Source: Cladosporium sp. IMV 00045
Taxonomy: Eukaryota > Ascomycota > Dothideomycetes > Cladosporiales > Cladosporiaceae
NCBI GenBank assembly: GCA_001931905.2
Contig: MSJI02000650.1
Location: 1-64,000, forward strand
DNA: 64,000 nucleotides
Direction of reading: 5' to 3'
Below, piece after piece: positions 52,380 to 64,000 of the stretch. The position numbers were made by a program, and so were the translations under genes. Each line of letters opens with the position of its first letter. Within the stretch, counting starts at the first letter, position 1. Under the pieces are notes generated by a model, which ran no database searches, was not told the DNA's origin, and worked only from the letters and a program-made list of their open reading frames with translations.

Positions 52380-52606
52380 ATCTTCAGCTCTTCACAACAG
52401 GGAAGAAGAGGCCAACCCATGTACATGTAACGAATATAATTCAAGAAAGACAAGGACAGTTTCCATTGTTAAGTTAATACAAAATACATCTCAAACAAAA
52501 ACAAGCGTAGCATCATATCTCATCGTGAAGCTTCCCCAACAACGCCCAGCCTGAACAAGGCGCATGGTCTTACACCATCCTCCAAATCAATATCCAAGAT
52601 CCAAGA

Positions 52607-53092
52607 TCAAGTCTCCTTCCTCATCCCCAACTCCAAATGATCCGCAGCCCCAGTGCTCTGATTCGCAATCTGGTTCTTAGCATCGACGCTAGTCCCCGAG
52701 ACGGTCTCTCCCTTGCCTATTCGCGATGCGAAATCAGTATCATCGAGCTGCAGTGTGCGTACGCTCCATGCGAGAGGAGAAAGGCAGACGAAGAAAGAAA
52801 AGTGGAAGAAAACTCACTCTTGCCCAAATCACTAATCCCCTTGCCGGCCTCGTCGGACTTCTTCGACTGTCCGCCGCGCAGGTCCATGCCGCCGCCCATG
52901 GTCTCTCCTACGGCGTTGGAGATGGATTGGAGGCCACCTGGAAGGGACGGAAGGTCAGCTTTTGAGATATTGAAGGAAGCGCGAGCAGATATTGAGGTCT
53001 ACACGAGCGAGAGACACATGGTTTGGAGGTAGGTAATGGGAGGGAAGCATACCACCAGAGCCCTTGAGGGCGTCGCGCATGCTTTCGGTCAT
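52607..53092 (-). CDS. Small glycine-rich hydrophilic protein, unknown function
   Basis: Three exons, 53053-53092, 52818-52937 and 52607-52716, with introns of 115 nt (GTATGC...CTGAC...TCCAG) and 101 nt (GTGAGT...ACTGAT...ATAG), give an 89-aa protein in frame. It opens MTESMRDALKGSGGGLQSIS, continues NAVGETMGGGMDLRGGQSK and ends HLELGMRKET. It is hydrophilic, lacks Cys, and is rich in Gly, Ser and Lys, so it may be an intrinsically disordered stress-type (LEA-like) protein, which is inference. Both splices restore frame precisely and the product has no internal stop, which is the main support. Too short to show as a long frame. Confidence 0.68.
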
Positions 53093-54271
53093 GTTGGCTT
53101 TGGGTATTGAATAGATCGAAGACTTGGTTTGTTTATGATGAAATTCGATTCAGATGCGTCAAGTCAGGTTTCCGGAGAAGATTCAAGTGAAAGATTGAAG
53201 TGAGGTCAAGAGGAGCGCCTCTGCCTGCACTTGTGGTTACACCAATGACGTAGCCTGAGGAGACGACTGGAAAGATGAAGTCAGGTTTACACCCCTGTCA
53301 ACCTTCGCAGCCGCGTAACCTCAACCACAGCTTTCGTTGTGGGAGCGGGCATCGATCGCAGGTAGGTATGAAAATATTGTGGGACTGGAACATAACTCTA
53401 CTAACGTCGCTATATGTGACACATCGGCTACATACATGTACATGTAGTATCAAACATTTGAAGTTGATGATTGATGAAGGAACGACCCAACTTTATACCG
53501 TGCCATTTATGAGGCCAAGGGCACCCTCATTAGACGTCAGTACAGACGCGTCAAGATGAAGAAAAATCGAGTGGAAAAGCAAAAACACAGGCTCAAGTAT
53601 GCATATCTACCCTCCATATCTCAATCCCCATCCTCCCCTAGACCTAGAAAAGAAAAGGCGATCGAAACCGCCTCCGCAAAACAAATGTCCTGTTCCTTCC
53701 GCCCCTCCAATCCGCGTAACCATACCAGTGTAAAGCAATTGAATCGATCCAAAATAAAAGAGGTCAGAACAAGGTAATGAGAGTTGTTGTTTTGCTCGTT
53801 GTTCGCGTCTCCGTCCGATCCCAATGTGTGTGCATAACCCATACCTTATCCATTTCACATCGCCTCTTCCTTCCAATTGATGACTCCCTCGACTTTTATG
53901 AAAGAGAAAACTCAGGTAACTACTCTATTGCCTGTCTCATCCCTCCTCTCCTTTCCTTTCCTTTCCTTTCCTCGCCTCACCATGCCGCGAATGAGAGCAG
54001 GGAGGCATCGTCTCGCACAAATTCAAAAGATCACTTCGTTTTTTCTTGTTGTCCTCTTCAATTTCGCTTGGTTTAGAAGAGGTATGGTACGAATGTCCAT
54101 AGTTCCATATCCACGTCCGCTTGGTAAGCCCCCCGAATCTTCCATCCCAGTTCCAAGACAACGCAACAAGACCTGAAATTTAAAGAAGGAAAGAAGAAAA
54201 GAGAAAAGAAAGAATCATGATCAAGTTAACAGCATCCTCCCCACCCAGCATCCTCTCTTCTAAGACACCCC
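53093..54271. other. Intergenic with pentanucleotide microsatellite
   Basis: About 1.2 kb upstream of the small glycine-rich gene and in the 3' flank of the SRPK gene. No gene was seen. (CTTTC)4 lies at 53951-53970. Confidence 0.45.
53951..53970 (+). repeat. (CTTTC)4 microsatellite
   Basis: Four exact CTTTC units, flanked by imperfect pyrimidine-rich copies on the left. Confidence 0.95.
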
Positions 54272-56537
<2,266 letters not shown>

Positions 56538-56584
56538 GGTGCAGCGACGGGAGTATTACGGAGAGTGAGTGTCTTACGGGCGTG

Positions 56585-56604
56585 NNNNNNNNNNNNNNNN
56601 NNNN

Positions 56605-56652
<48 letters not shown>
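56585..56652. other. Assembly gap (20 N) followed by 48-base poly-A run
   Basis: Twenty N at 56585-56604 followed directly by 48 A (56605-56652). Twenty is a conventional placeholder, so the true distance and sequence are unknown. The region is between the SRPK start and the small secreted protein gene, so it may hide promoter sequence. Confidence 0.95.
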
Positions 56653-56654
<2 letters not shown>

Positions 56655-56772
56655 AAGGCAATTCGATATCCCATTTCAACAACAACAAACAACCCCTCCA
56701 CAACATCCATCTCCATCCCCTCCATCCAGACAAACCTCTCACGCCGACCGCCCGCGCATCCCCATTCTTCAA

Positions 56773-57025
56773 TCAACCCCACGTCTTCTTCCCCGGCCTC
56801 TTCCTGCAGTGCCTGGTCCTGGGATCGACGCCGTTGAGGCAGTGCTTTCGGCCGATGCTAGAAAAAATCATGTCAGAAAATAATCTTTGACGCTTTTCCA
56901 ACAAGGGAAGAAGAAGGGGGAAAAAAATAAACTCACGCTCCCTGCCCCTTGGGATTCTTGGGTCCCGCCAGGCTGAGGCCGGCGAAGAGCGCCATCATGA
57001 CGATGAGGAGGAGGAGGAATTTCAT
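56773..57025 (-). CDS. Tiny cationic secreted protein, unknown function
   Basis: Two exons, 56937-57025 and 56773-56857, separated by a 79-nt intron (GTGAGT...TTCTAG), give 57 aa. Residues 1-20, MKFLLLLIVMMALFAGLSLA, form a strong signal peptide with a likely cleavage after Ala20. The mature part of about 37 residues starts GPKNPKGQGAIGRKHCLNGV and ends CRKRPGKKTWG; it has two cysteines (HCLNGVDPRTRHC) that could form one disulfide and is strongly basic (many Lys/Arg, one Asp). I do not recognise a family. Candidate roles are an effector-like, signalling or antimicrobial peptide; this is inference from size, charge and secretion. The intron restores frame and the signal peptide is convincing, which is the support. 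Confidence 0.65.
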
Positions 57026-57435
57026 GATTTGGGGGGGGGGGGTTTTTTTTTTCTTGACTTGCTGGCTTGACTGGGTGTGTATCTCTGTTGTGGGTTTGGG
57101 AGAGGTTGAGAAAGGGCGGGATGAAAGAGGGGGCGGTTTTTGTACTTTAGTGAAAGGCGCATTGGATGCTCATTTGGGACGGGTGGGTGGAGGACAATGG
57201 CAAGCGGGCTGGATCGCGCGAGGACAAAGAGCGCGTGGGCTGCAAGCGACGATGTGGCCGAGCGAGGAAGTTATTGGGGATGGGGAACAAAGGGAAAGGT
57301 TCCAGATGGGCGGTTTGGACGAATTTGGTTGATTTGAAGCTCACGTTGAGTCAGATTTCGATTGAATATTGGATTGAAGACTGTCTCTTCCCAGGCGAAT
57401 CGATCGCATTTGCGTTCGCCACCCCAATGATAACC
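57026..57435. promoter_or_regulatory. Divergent promoter with G-run/T-run
   Basis: About 0.41 kb between the tiny secreted protein gene and the wax-synthase-like gene. A G11 run followed by a T10 run lies at about 57031-57051. An open frame from 57166 joins the wax synthase frame but its first 87 codons lack family character, so it is treated as leader. Confidence 0.4.
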
Positions 57436-58623
57436 ATGGCCATCCCAACACTCCTCGCCACCATGCTCTCAAACCTCGACCTCCACGCAATCTTACACTT
57501 CACAAAACTCACCCTCGCCCCGACCCTCCTCGCACACACCGTCCTCGCCCTCTCCCTAGCCTTCATCCCCCCCTCGTCCCACGCTCCACGCCTCTTCGCG
57601 ACAGGCCTCACAATCGCGCTATGCATGGAATCCATCCGCCGCTGCAGTCTGCACAACTACGAACAATCCTCCTTCGCAGACTACATGTTCGGCCTGGCCT
57701 TCCACACAAACTGCTACCTGATCCTGCTCAACCGCGCCCCACCGTCAACCCTCACCAACCCCCTACAAAAACTGCAATGGGGAATCAACGCCCTCTTCTC
57801 CCCGCGCATGGGCACGCAACCCCACCGCCGCGACCCTCCCAGCATGACGAAGTCGCACTTCCTCCTACGCCGCCTGCTCGTCTTCCTCACCCTCTCCGCC
57901 CTCTGGCTCACCATCCGCACAGGAACAACCTTCCACCCCACCCCTCTCACGCCCCAAGACTGGTCGCCGTCCAAAACGCACCTCCTCCCCCAACTCCTCT
58001 CCCGCACCCTGCGCCCCCGCGACCTGCAATTCCGCCTCTCCCTCGCCTTCTACGCCTACGCGGGCTCCGCACTCACAATAAACCTGGCGCACACTTTCTG
58101 CGCCCTGGTCGCGGTGGGACTCTTCGACTCCCCGCACGCGGCCTGGCCGCCTTTGTTCGGGAATATTCTCGAAGCGTACACGTTGCGCAGATGGTATAGT
58201 CATTTCTGGCACAAGGCGATGAGGAAGGCGTTCACGATCCACGCGGTTGTTGTGGCGGAACGGGGGTTGGGGTTGCGCAAGGAGACGGTTGCGGGGAGGA
58301 GTGCGATTTTGCTGCTGTCGTTTTTCTTCTCGGGGATCATGCATACGGTCACGAGCGACTTGGGGGATTCCTGCAGCGAGTGGACGGGCGCGGTGGGGTT
58401 GTTTATGGGGTTTGCCGCGGCGATTTTGCTGGAGCAGGCGGTGCAGGGGGCGTGTTTTTGGTTGCATGATGGGGTGTTGAAAGTGCCTTGGACGAGGGCG
58501 GAGGTGGTGTTTTGGAGGGGCGTGGGGTATTGTTGGGTGGTGTATTATCTGTTGGAGTTTACGATTGCGGGGTCATTTCGGTTTTTGCAGTGTGCGCAGG
58601 CGGAGGATGAGGGGGGATATTGA
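57436..58623 (+). CDS. Wax synthase-like membrane-bound O-acyltransferase (MBOAT_2)
   Basis: Integral membrane acyltransferase of the wax-synthase domain family, which includes plant wax synthases and fungal acetyltransferases acting on terpenoid or polyketide hydroxyls. The start at 57436 (accATGGcc) gives 395 aa; ATG 57427 or the open frame back to 57166 are alternatives. About eight hydrophobic segments are visible. Key motifs: FGNILEAYTLRRWYSHFWHK (the family's PLFG..L..AYTLRRFW..FWHQ block) and the histidine in FFFSGIMHTVTSDLG. Other family blocks: RGLISR-like R-x-G is absent, but LLRRLLVFLTLSALW and FWRGVGYCWVVYYLLE fit. Such enzymes often sit in secondary-metabolite clusters, yet no core synthase is near. 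Acceptor substrate unknown. Confidence 0.88.
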   Translation: MAIPTLLATMLSNLDLHAILHFTKLTLAPTLLAHTVLALSLAFIPPSSHAPRLFATGLTIALCMESIRRCSLHNYEQSSFADYMFGLAFHTNCYLILLNRAPPSTLTNPLQKLQWGINALFSPRMGTQPHRRDPPSMTKSHFLLRRLLVFLTLSALWLTIRTGTTFHPTPLTPQDWSPSKTHLLPQLLSRTLRPRDLQFRLSLAFYAYAGSALTINLAHTFCALVAVGLFDSPHAAWPPLFGNILEAYTLRRWYSHFWHKAMRKAFTIHAVVVAERGLGLRKETVAGRSAILLLSFFFSGIMHTVTSDLGDSCSEWTGAVGLFMGFAAAILLEQAVQGACFWLHDGVLKVPWTRAEVVFWRGVGYCWVVYYLLEFTIAGSFRFLQCAQAEDEGGY

Positions 58624-59074
58624 TTGGGAACTGGGTGTGAGATTGGGGGTTGGATGGGGATGGGAGAAGCATTTGGTTAGCATTTTGAAGGATACTTACG
58701 CCTTGACTTTGATGATGGATTGATATGTTGACGTGCTTCGTTGCGAACTTGATCTGTGAATTCGAATTAATAGCTAAATGGTCCCTTACTACTACCCCTG
58801 GATTGATGCCGCCAAACAGACGATGCTCCATCGTTGAGGCTGAGATAGACCGACGTCGCGAACGTGCCCCATCTAAGACTCGTACCTCCGCCATTTCTTC
58901 TCCGCCATGAGTATGATTGATGCTGGGCAGTGAAGGCGTCGAAGTGAAAAGCCAAGAGTCATACCAGTGGAACTGGGAACGGGCAGCCAGACATTGCAGC
59001 GTCCACGGGACAGTCTTCTATAGCAGTGGCTGGACGGCACGTGCCTGGCTGCCAGAAAAGGTGCTGCCACTCCC
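58624..59074. other. Intergenic between convergent genes
   Basis: About 0.45 kb, 3' flanks of two convergent genes. Nothing recognised. Confidence 0.4.
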
Positions 59075-62000
59075 TCAAGAACCATGCGGATAGACTGACA
59101 GCGCCACATTGTCCAGCGTTATATAGGCATCAATAGGGACCAACGCAGAGCTCGAGCACTCAATATACACGTTTATCATGGAAGAGCCCGCGCTAAAGGT
59201 ACCACTCGAGTTCGCGAAGCCAGTAGAGAAGCCAAGGCTGTTGTCGGCGAACCACAGGATATCTTGGTCGTAGACGAATGCTCCACATGAGGCTCTGTTT
59301 CCAGTGACCGTGAACTGTGCCGTAAAGAAAAAGGCTTCATATTGAGTGAAAGGACCGCCAGCGAAGACTTGCGAGATTGTTGCCCCTTTGGATTGCTGCT
59401 GCGCGTTCAGTGCTGAAAATTGAAACTCACTGGAGGAGAGTCAGCGCCTGGGATCTTTACTGGTTGCAACAGGATACTCACGCGTGTCCGTCCGTCCATA
59501 CAACTATGGCCGTGTTGAACATATCGATCGTCCATGAGGACATGTCACTTGCAAAATCTCCATTGGTCACCACTTGAGCAGACGGTGGTCCTCCCGCGGG
59601 TCCGCTTATTCGAATCGCACTGTGCATGGTCCTATCGGGTGTTTGCGGTGACATGCCCCTTCTGAGAGAACATATTGAATTACTCTCCGAATAAACTGCA
59701 CCCTGGCAGGTGGTGCCTCGAGTCATGCAGAAATCGACACAGGCACCAAAATCGGATGTCATGCGATCATCGAATTCGCTGCCCTGATGGTCTCGATTGC
59801 ATACAATCATGAACTTTGAGCCATCTTCACTGATGTATGTGATTGTATCGTCGCGTGGACATACAGGCTTTGGTTGCACGGTAGGTGTTGGCGTCGTTGC
59901 ACTCGTGCTTGACGGTTCTTCGAGAGACGTGCTAGAGCTGCTTGGCTCTTCGGTTGTTGTGCTCTCAGGCAAATTGGATGACGTCGAAGTAGAAGGCTCT
60001 TCCGATGTTGTACTTGAAACGTGCTCCGAGCTCGTCGTACTTGACGGGTCTTCAGTGGAAGTGCTAGAGCTGGTTGATTCTTCACTGAATGAGCTCTCAG
60101 GCAATTCGGATGATGTTGAGGGCTCATCTGATGTTGTACTTAGAGCCTGTCCCGAACTCGTCGTTCTTGACGGTTCCTCATTGGAAGTGCTAGAGCTAGT
60201 TGATTCGTCGCTGGTTATGCTCTCGGGCAGATCAGATGATGTTGAGGGCTCATCTGATGTTGTACTTGAAACCTGCTCTGAGCTCGTCGAGCTAGTCGAC
60301 TGCTCATTGGCAGTACTTGGGGTCTCTTCAAAATTCATGCTCGAAGTCGTTTGAGGAGGCGAGGTTATTGGTATGAATGTTGGCCCTGGCTTCCACGTCA
60401 GACTCAATTCAATCATCCAGATTAGGGAGGCGTGCCGTCAGGTGGATCATCCTGAAGCGGAGGAGGACAGTCCGGTCCAGGGTTGAGGTACAGATAAACA
60501 TTGTCAAAGTCGACATTTGTTCCCCCTGGGTAGCAATCGACCCTGAATACGAGTGCTTGGACGTCGGTCTCAAATGTACCAAAGGTCGTGTAGGGCTGCC
60601 ACCCGTTCTGGAAGATTTGGCCGCTAAAGTAGATGCTCTCGACATCCGTTCGTATGTCGAATGAGCAGCTGCCGAGTGGGGGTACCGTGAAGAAAACGTC
60701 TACGTAAGACGTGAAGTTCGTGCCGCTTGGAATGGCGAGAGCCTGAGACACTACCGCAGGGTCGTCTTGCGAACCACGGCTGGGGTCGAATGTGATTCTG
60801 GCCCTATTACTAAAGATAGAAAACGAGGCGCTGGTGCTTAGTCCTTGCGAAAAAGTCCATGATTCCGAGCCAGAATCGAAGTTGCTGTTCTGCACGACCT
60901 GTCGGTTTCTGTCACAGACAGTGTTTGGCCGGCTTGTGGGATATAGATCGAAGATGATGTTGTCAAGGGTGATGTAGAGATCAGATGAGCCTGAGCAGGC
61001 TACGTTGAACTGGATGAACAGCGGCGCGCCCTCATCAAAACTTCCGCTGCCATATATCTGATTCATGCCATTGGTCACGTCCACGACCAGGTTTGTGTAT
61101 ATGTCGCCACCACCATTGTGCACGTAGATTTGGCATTCATCCTGTCCTGGTGATACCAAATCGAAGCCCAAATCGAACGACAGGTAGTAAGCATAGCCCC
61201 CAAATATAGACGGGAAATCAAGACGCTGCTGGATTGAAAGACTGTCTGGCTGAGGGATCGATTGCCGCGCTCTCATCCGCGGCGGCTCCGGCGGGACAGA
61301 AGCAATCTCGAGCAGAACGCGGGCAGCGTTGTTATTGAAAACAAACCGTTGGCCGGTGTTGGATCTGGTTGAAAACCAGGGATCAATCGTATCGTCGTAC
61401 ATCCCACTTTGAACAGTGTCGAACATCCCATTTTGAACTGGTGAAAATCTTCCAGTTGCTCCGTTAGGCCCACCCATACGGACGGCTGAGACGAAGCCAT
61501 CTGCAAAGGTGTCCGAGGGTTTCATCTGAGATTGGAGGCGACACTGCCCTCCAGACCAGGTGAAACCTGCACAGGGTGTTCCTTGTTCTGCACATAGCTC
61601 CAAGCATGACTCGAAATCATTCACGAGGGAAGAGTCGACCCCAACAAGCTCAGACAGCACAAAGCTTTGACTACAGAGCAAGATAAATTGGGACCCGTCC
61701 TCAGCGATCTGTGTGGACTGGTTCTCGACTATGCATGTTGGGCTTGGTGTGGAGGAGGATGTGATTGAGACAGTTTCTGACATGGTGGTGCTACTACGTT
61801 TGCAGCTCAGATTAGCAAAGGACAGAGCGTCAAGTGCAGGAAGACTTACGTTGACGTAGCTTCTGTGAAGCTTGTTGTGCTGTGAAGTGAATCCGTCAGT
61901 TCTTGATCCATGCACCGGCTTAGATATACTCACGTTGTTGGGGTGTCGGTCTCTGAAGTACTGGATGAGGATCTTGTGGGCTCGACATCCTCAGACGCGC

Positions 62001-64000
62001 TGCTGCTACTTTCCGTGTAACTCTGCGTCTGCGTCTGAGAGGTACTTGTAGATGACTCAGACGAAATCCCAACAGAGCTTTCAGTGGAAGATTCGGTCGT
62101 GGAAGACTCGCTTGGAGACTCGGAAGCGACTGTGCTGCTGCTTTCGCTGCTGGCCGATGGAATGATAATTATCTCACTGGAGGTGGTCTCAGACGAGGAA
62201 ATCGTAGAGCTGATCTCTGTCGTCGACGAAGCGGTTTCCTCGCTTACAAGTTCTGTGCTGCTCTCTGATGATGAAGTTGGCTGTGTAGGCGACTCGGACG
62301 ACTCTTGTTCCGTCGATGTGCTGCTCGAACTCTCCATCGTTATTGATGGTGTCGTTGAATCGTCCACCAAAGAGCTCGTTGACGACGTGCTCTCGGCAAT
62401 TGACTCGCTAGAGGTGCTTGGGGCCAAGGTTATTGATGCACTGGGCGAAAGGCTAGTCGTCGAAGGCTCTTCCGATGACGAAGAAAACTGAGTGCTGGAT
62501 GAAGAGGAAGTTGCCGTGCTGCTATCCACGAGCGTGCTCAAAGTACTGGCGCTCTCCGTCTCCAAAGCGTCTCTCACCGCAAGTTGCACGAATTGCTGGC
62601 CATAGAAAGATTGAGGCGCCGGCTTAAAATAGCAAACCTCAGCATCATAAGAGGCAGCGCCACAGCTCAACTCTTGTCTGCAGGCATTAATGCAAGCCCC
62701 AAAGCTGGATACGTAGACGACTCGGAAGGAAGGCGGGAAGCTGTCAAGGCCACACAATATTGTGTATTGAATGCCTTCGCCTTCCAAAAACTTCGTGTTG
62801 TTGCCCCCCGGGCAACTTGAAGGCTCCATCGATGGTAAAGGTACCGTCGAGCTACTCGAAGAGCTTGAAGTTGATGTCGTGGAAATGCTTGTGTCGGTCG
62901 GTTCTTCGCCGACTAAGATACCGGCCACCATGCCACTCCTTCCAGGTGTTGGGCTCTGTGGTAACCGCTTGAGATAGCATGCGCCTCCAGCATCGCCTGA
63001 CGGAGGCGGCGCCCAAACCCATGCCTCACAAGGAGATATACTGTTGTCGCAAGCAGCGGCGCATTGATCGAAGTCGCCTGAAAGAAAGTTGATTGTGTCA
63101 AATTCGGCACCCCCAAGCCCCTGGGAATCCGAGTCGCAGTAGGTAGTGTACTCCCGGCCATTGATGCTCATAAATAAGGCTTCGTCTTCACAATTGATCG
63201 GACTAGATGTCGGCATGACTGAGGTGGTTGAGGTGGTTGAGGAAATTTCGCTCGAAATCGTGGAAAGAGACGACTGGGTGTCACCACTGACTGAGGAACT
63301 CTGGCTGACTGTAGTTCTCACTGCAAGCTGGACGCCAGGTGAGTGGATGAGTTGTATTGGAGGTAATGCAAAATGGCAGGAATCACCGGAAAATGAGGCT
63401 GCCGTGCAGAGATTGTCTTGATCACACGCATTGATGCATGCGATGAAATTAGACATGCGGACGTTTCGAGAAGACAACCGAAAATCGACATCGCAGTAAA
63501 TGGTGTAGCTGTGTACATCATCATTGGAGTAAGTCGACTGATTTCTACCCGGGCATAGCGTTGAAATTGGGGAAATCGATGTAGTAGAAGATGGAGCCGT
63601 TGACGATGGGCTTAGTTGCGATGAGGACTCGGAGGAAGAAGTCGATCCTGAGCTTGTCTCGCCGACAAACTCAGAAGACGTCGCAGAAGATTGTGAACTT
63701 GTTGGACTGTTGATAAGGGAACTTATACTGGTGGACTCAGCTCGTTGGCTGGTGGATTCTGAACTCGAGGTCTGGCCAAATGTCGAGCTGGAAGTCGCTG
63801 TCGGTGCGTGAGATGTAGATGACGACGAGAGAGATGACCAGGAAGTGAAAGAGCTGGAAATACTTGATTGGCTCTCGCGTTCCGGACTAGTGACGGAGTA
63901 TACTGTGGGTGCTGAGCTTGACTGAACATCCGTTTCTTGGCTGGTCAGCTGGCTTGACGTTATACTCGATGAGCTCCGTTCTGTTCCGAGCCCGGACGTC
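59075..64000 (-). CDS. Large modular cell-surface protein: PAN/Apple-like domains, Ser/Thr stalks, CBM-like modules (5' end beyond window)
   Basis: Extracellular, adhesin-like multidomain protein. Exons seen: 61934 to beyond 64000, 61850-61879 (30 nt), 60492-61793, 59482-60402, 59075-59429. Introns: 61880-61933, 61794-61849, 60403-60491 (tentative, GTACCT...TTGAG) and 59430-59481. The start and any signal peptide lie outside. Visible order: long Ser/Thr-rich stretch, then Cys-rich PAN/Apple-like domains beginning near 63560 (TLCPGRNQSTYSNDD), 63195 (NCEDEALFMSINGREYTTYC), 62830 (SCPGGNNTKF) and 61745 (CIVENQSTQIAEDGSQFIL), Ser/Thr/Glu stalks between them, two beta-sandwich modules (second opens VVQNSNFDSGSESWTF), a repetitive stalk, a fifth PAN-like domain (VCPRDDTITYISEDGSKFMI), and a last CBM-like module (VVTNGDFASDMSSWTID) ending ITLDNVALSVYPHGS. 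Without the tentative intron the frame stops at 60422 and a second gene would begin at 60416 with no signal peptide and no promoter, which is why I prefer one gene. Confidence 0.78.
59904..60278 (-). repeat. Three tandem coding repeats of about 42 codons in the Ser/Thr stalk
   Basis: Within the surface-protein gene the stalk repeats three times a unit of the form (S)STTS(D/E)EPSTSS, LPES, (S/T)EE-STSSSTS, E(E/D)PS(S/R)T(T)SS. Units start at about 60278, 60149 and 60023. Such tandem units expand and contract readily. Confidence 0.85.

Noticed and set aside
57166..57435. N-terminal extension of the wax synthase frame
   Set aside because: The first 87-90 codons are charged and out of character for this membrane family; ATG 57436 has better context and leads directly into the first membrane segment.
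59797..60354. 185-codon plus-strand Val/Glu/Leu/Ser frame
   Set aside because: Antisense of the Ser/Thr/Glu repeat stalk; repeats produce open antisense frames.

Overview
This is nuclear DNA from a filamentous ascomycete, most likely a Dothideomycete. The evidence is short GT-AG introns (about 50-135 nt) with CTAAC/CTGAC-like branch sites, dense genes on both strands, and fungal families: GDS1, Zn2Cys6 regulator, ERG2, RER1, a fused betaine-lipid synthase, fungal complex I 21 kDa subunit. The class assignment is inference. I rebuilt 28 protein genes and one intron-containing tRNA by joining frames at consensus splice sites; several genes are invisible as single ORFs.

Layout. 1-11077 (-): a HUWE1/Tom1 HECT ubiquitin ligase with one uninterrupted frame, 3' end outside the window. 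11.9-14.8 kb: two lysine-rich probably nuclear proteins transcribed divergently, then a small mitochondrial protein. 15.2-24 kb: arylsulfotransferase-like protein, the KEOPS subunit PCC1, a secreted amidase, a Zn2Cys6 regulator, a metaxin-like SAM subunit. 24.6-29.3 kb: a seven-exon MFS anion transporter with an apparent one-base frameshift, a conserved unknown, a tail-anchored PNPOx-like protein. 31.4-42.5 kb: GDS1, OMS1-like methyltransferase, a peroxisomal FAD amine oxidase ending in SKL, a conserved unknown, ERG2 sterol isomerase, an F-box protein. 43-53 kb: tRNA-Ala, ARPC5, complex I 21 kDa subunit, betaine lipid synthase, RER1, mitochondrial enoyl-CoA hydratase, a small glycine-rich protein. 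54-64 kb: SRPK kinase, an assembly gap, a tiny cationic secreted protein, a wax-synthase-like MBOAT enzyme, and a large modular cell-surface gene (PAN/Apple-like domains, Ser/Thr-rich stalks, CBM-like beta-sandwiches) that runs off the right edge.

Most genes are core housekeeping (ubiquitin, tRNA modification, mitochondrial import and respiration, sterol and betaine lipids, actin, ER retrieval, splicing kinase) and do not form a cluster. The accessory-looking parts are the amidase plus regulator, the broken transporter, and the 56.7-64 kb end with the tiny secreted protein and the surface protein. I see no transposon, viral element or secondary-metabolite cluster.
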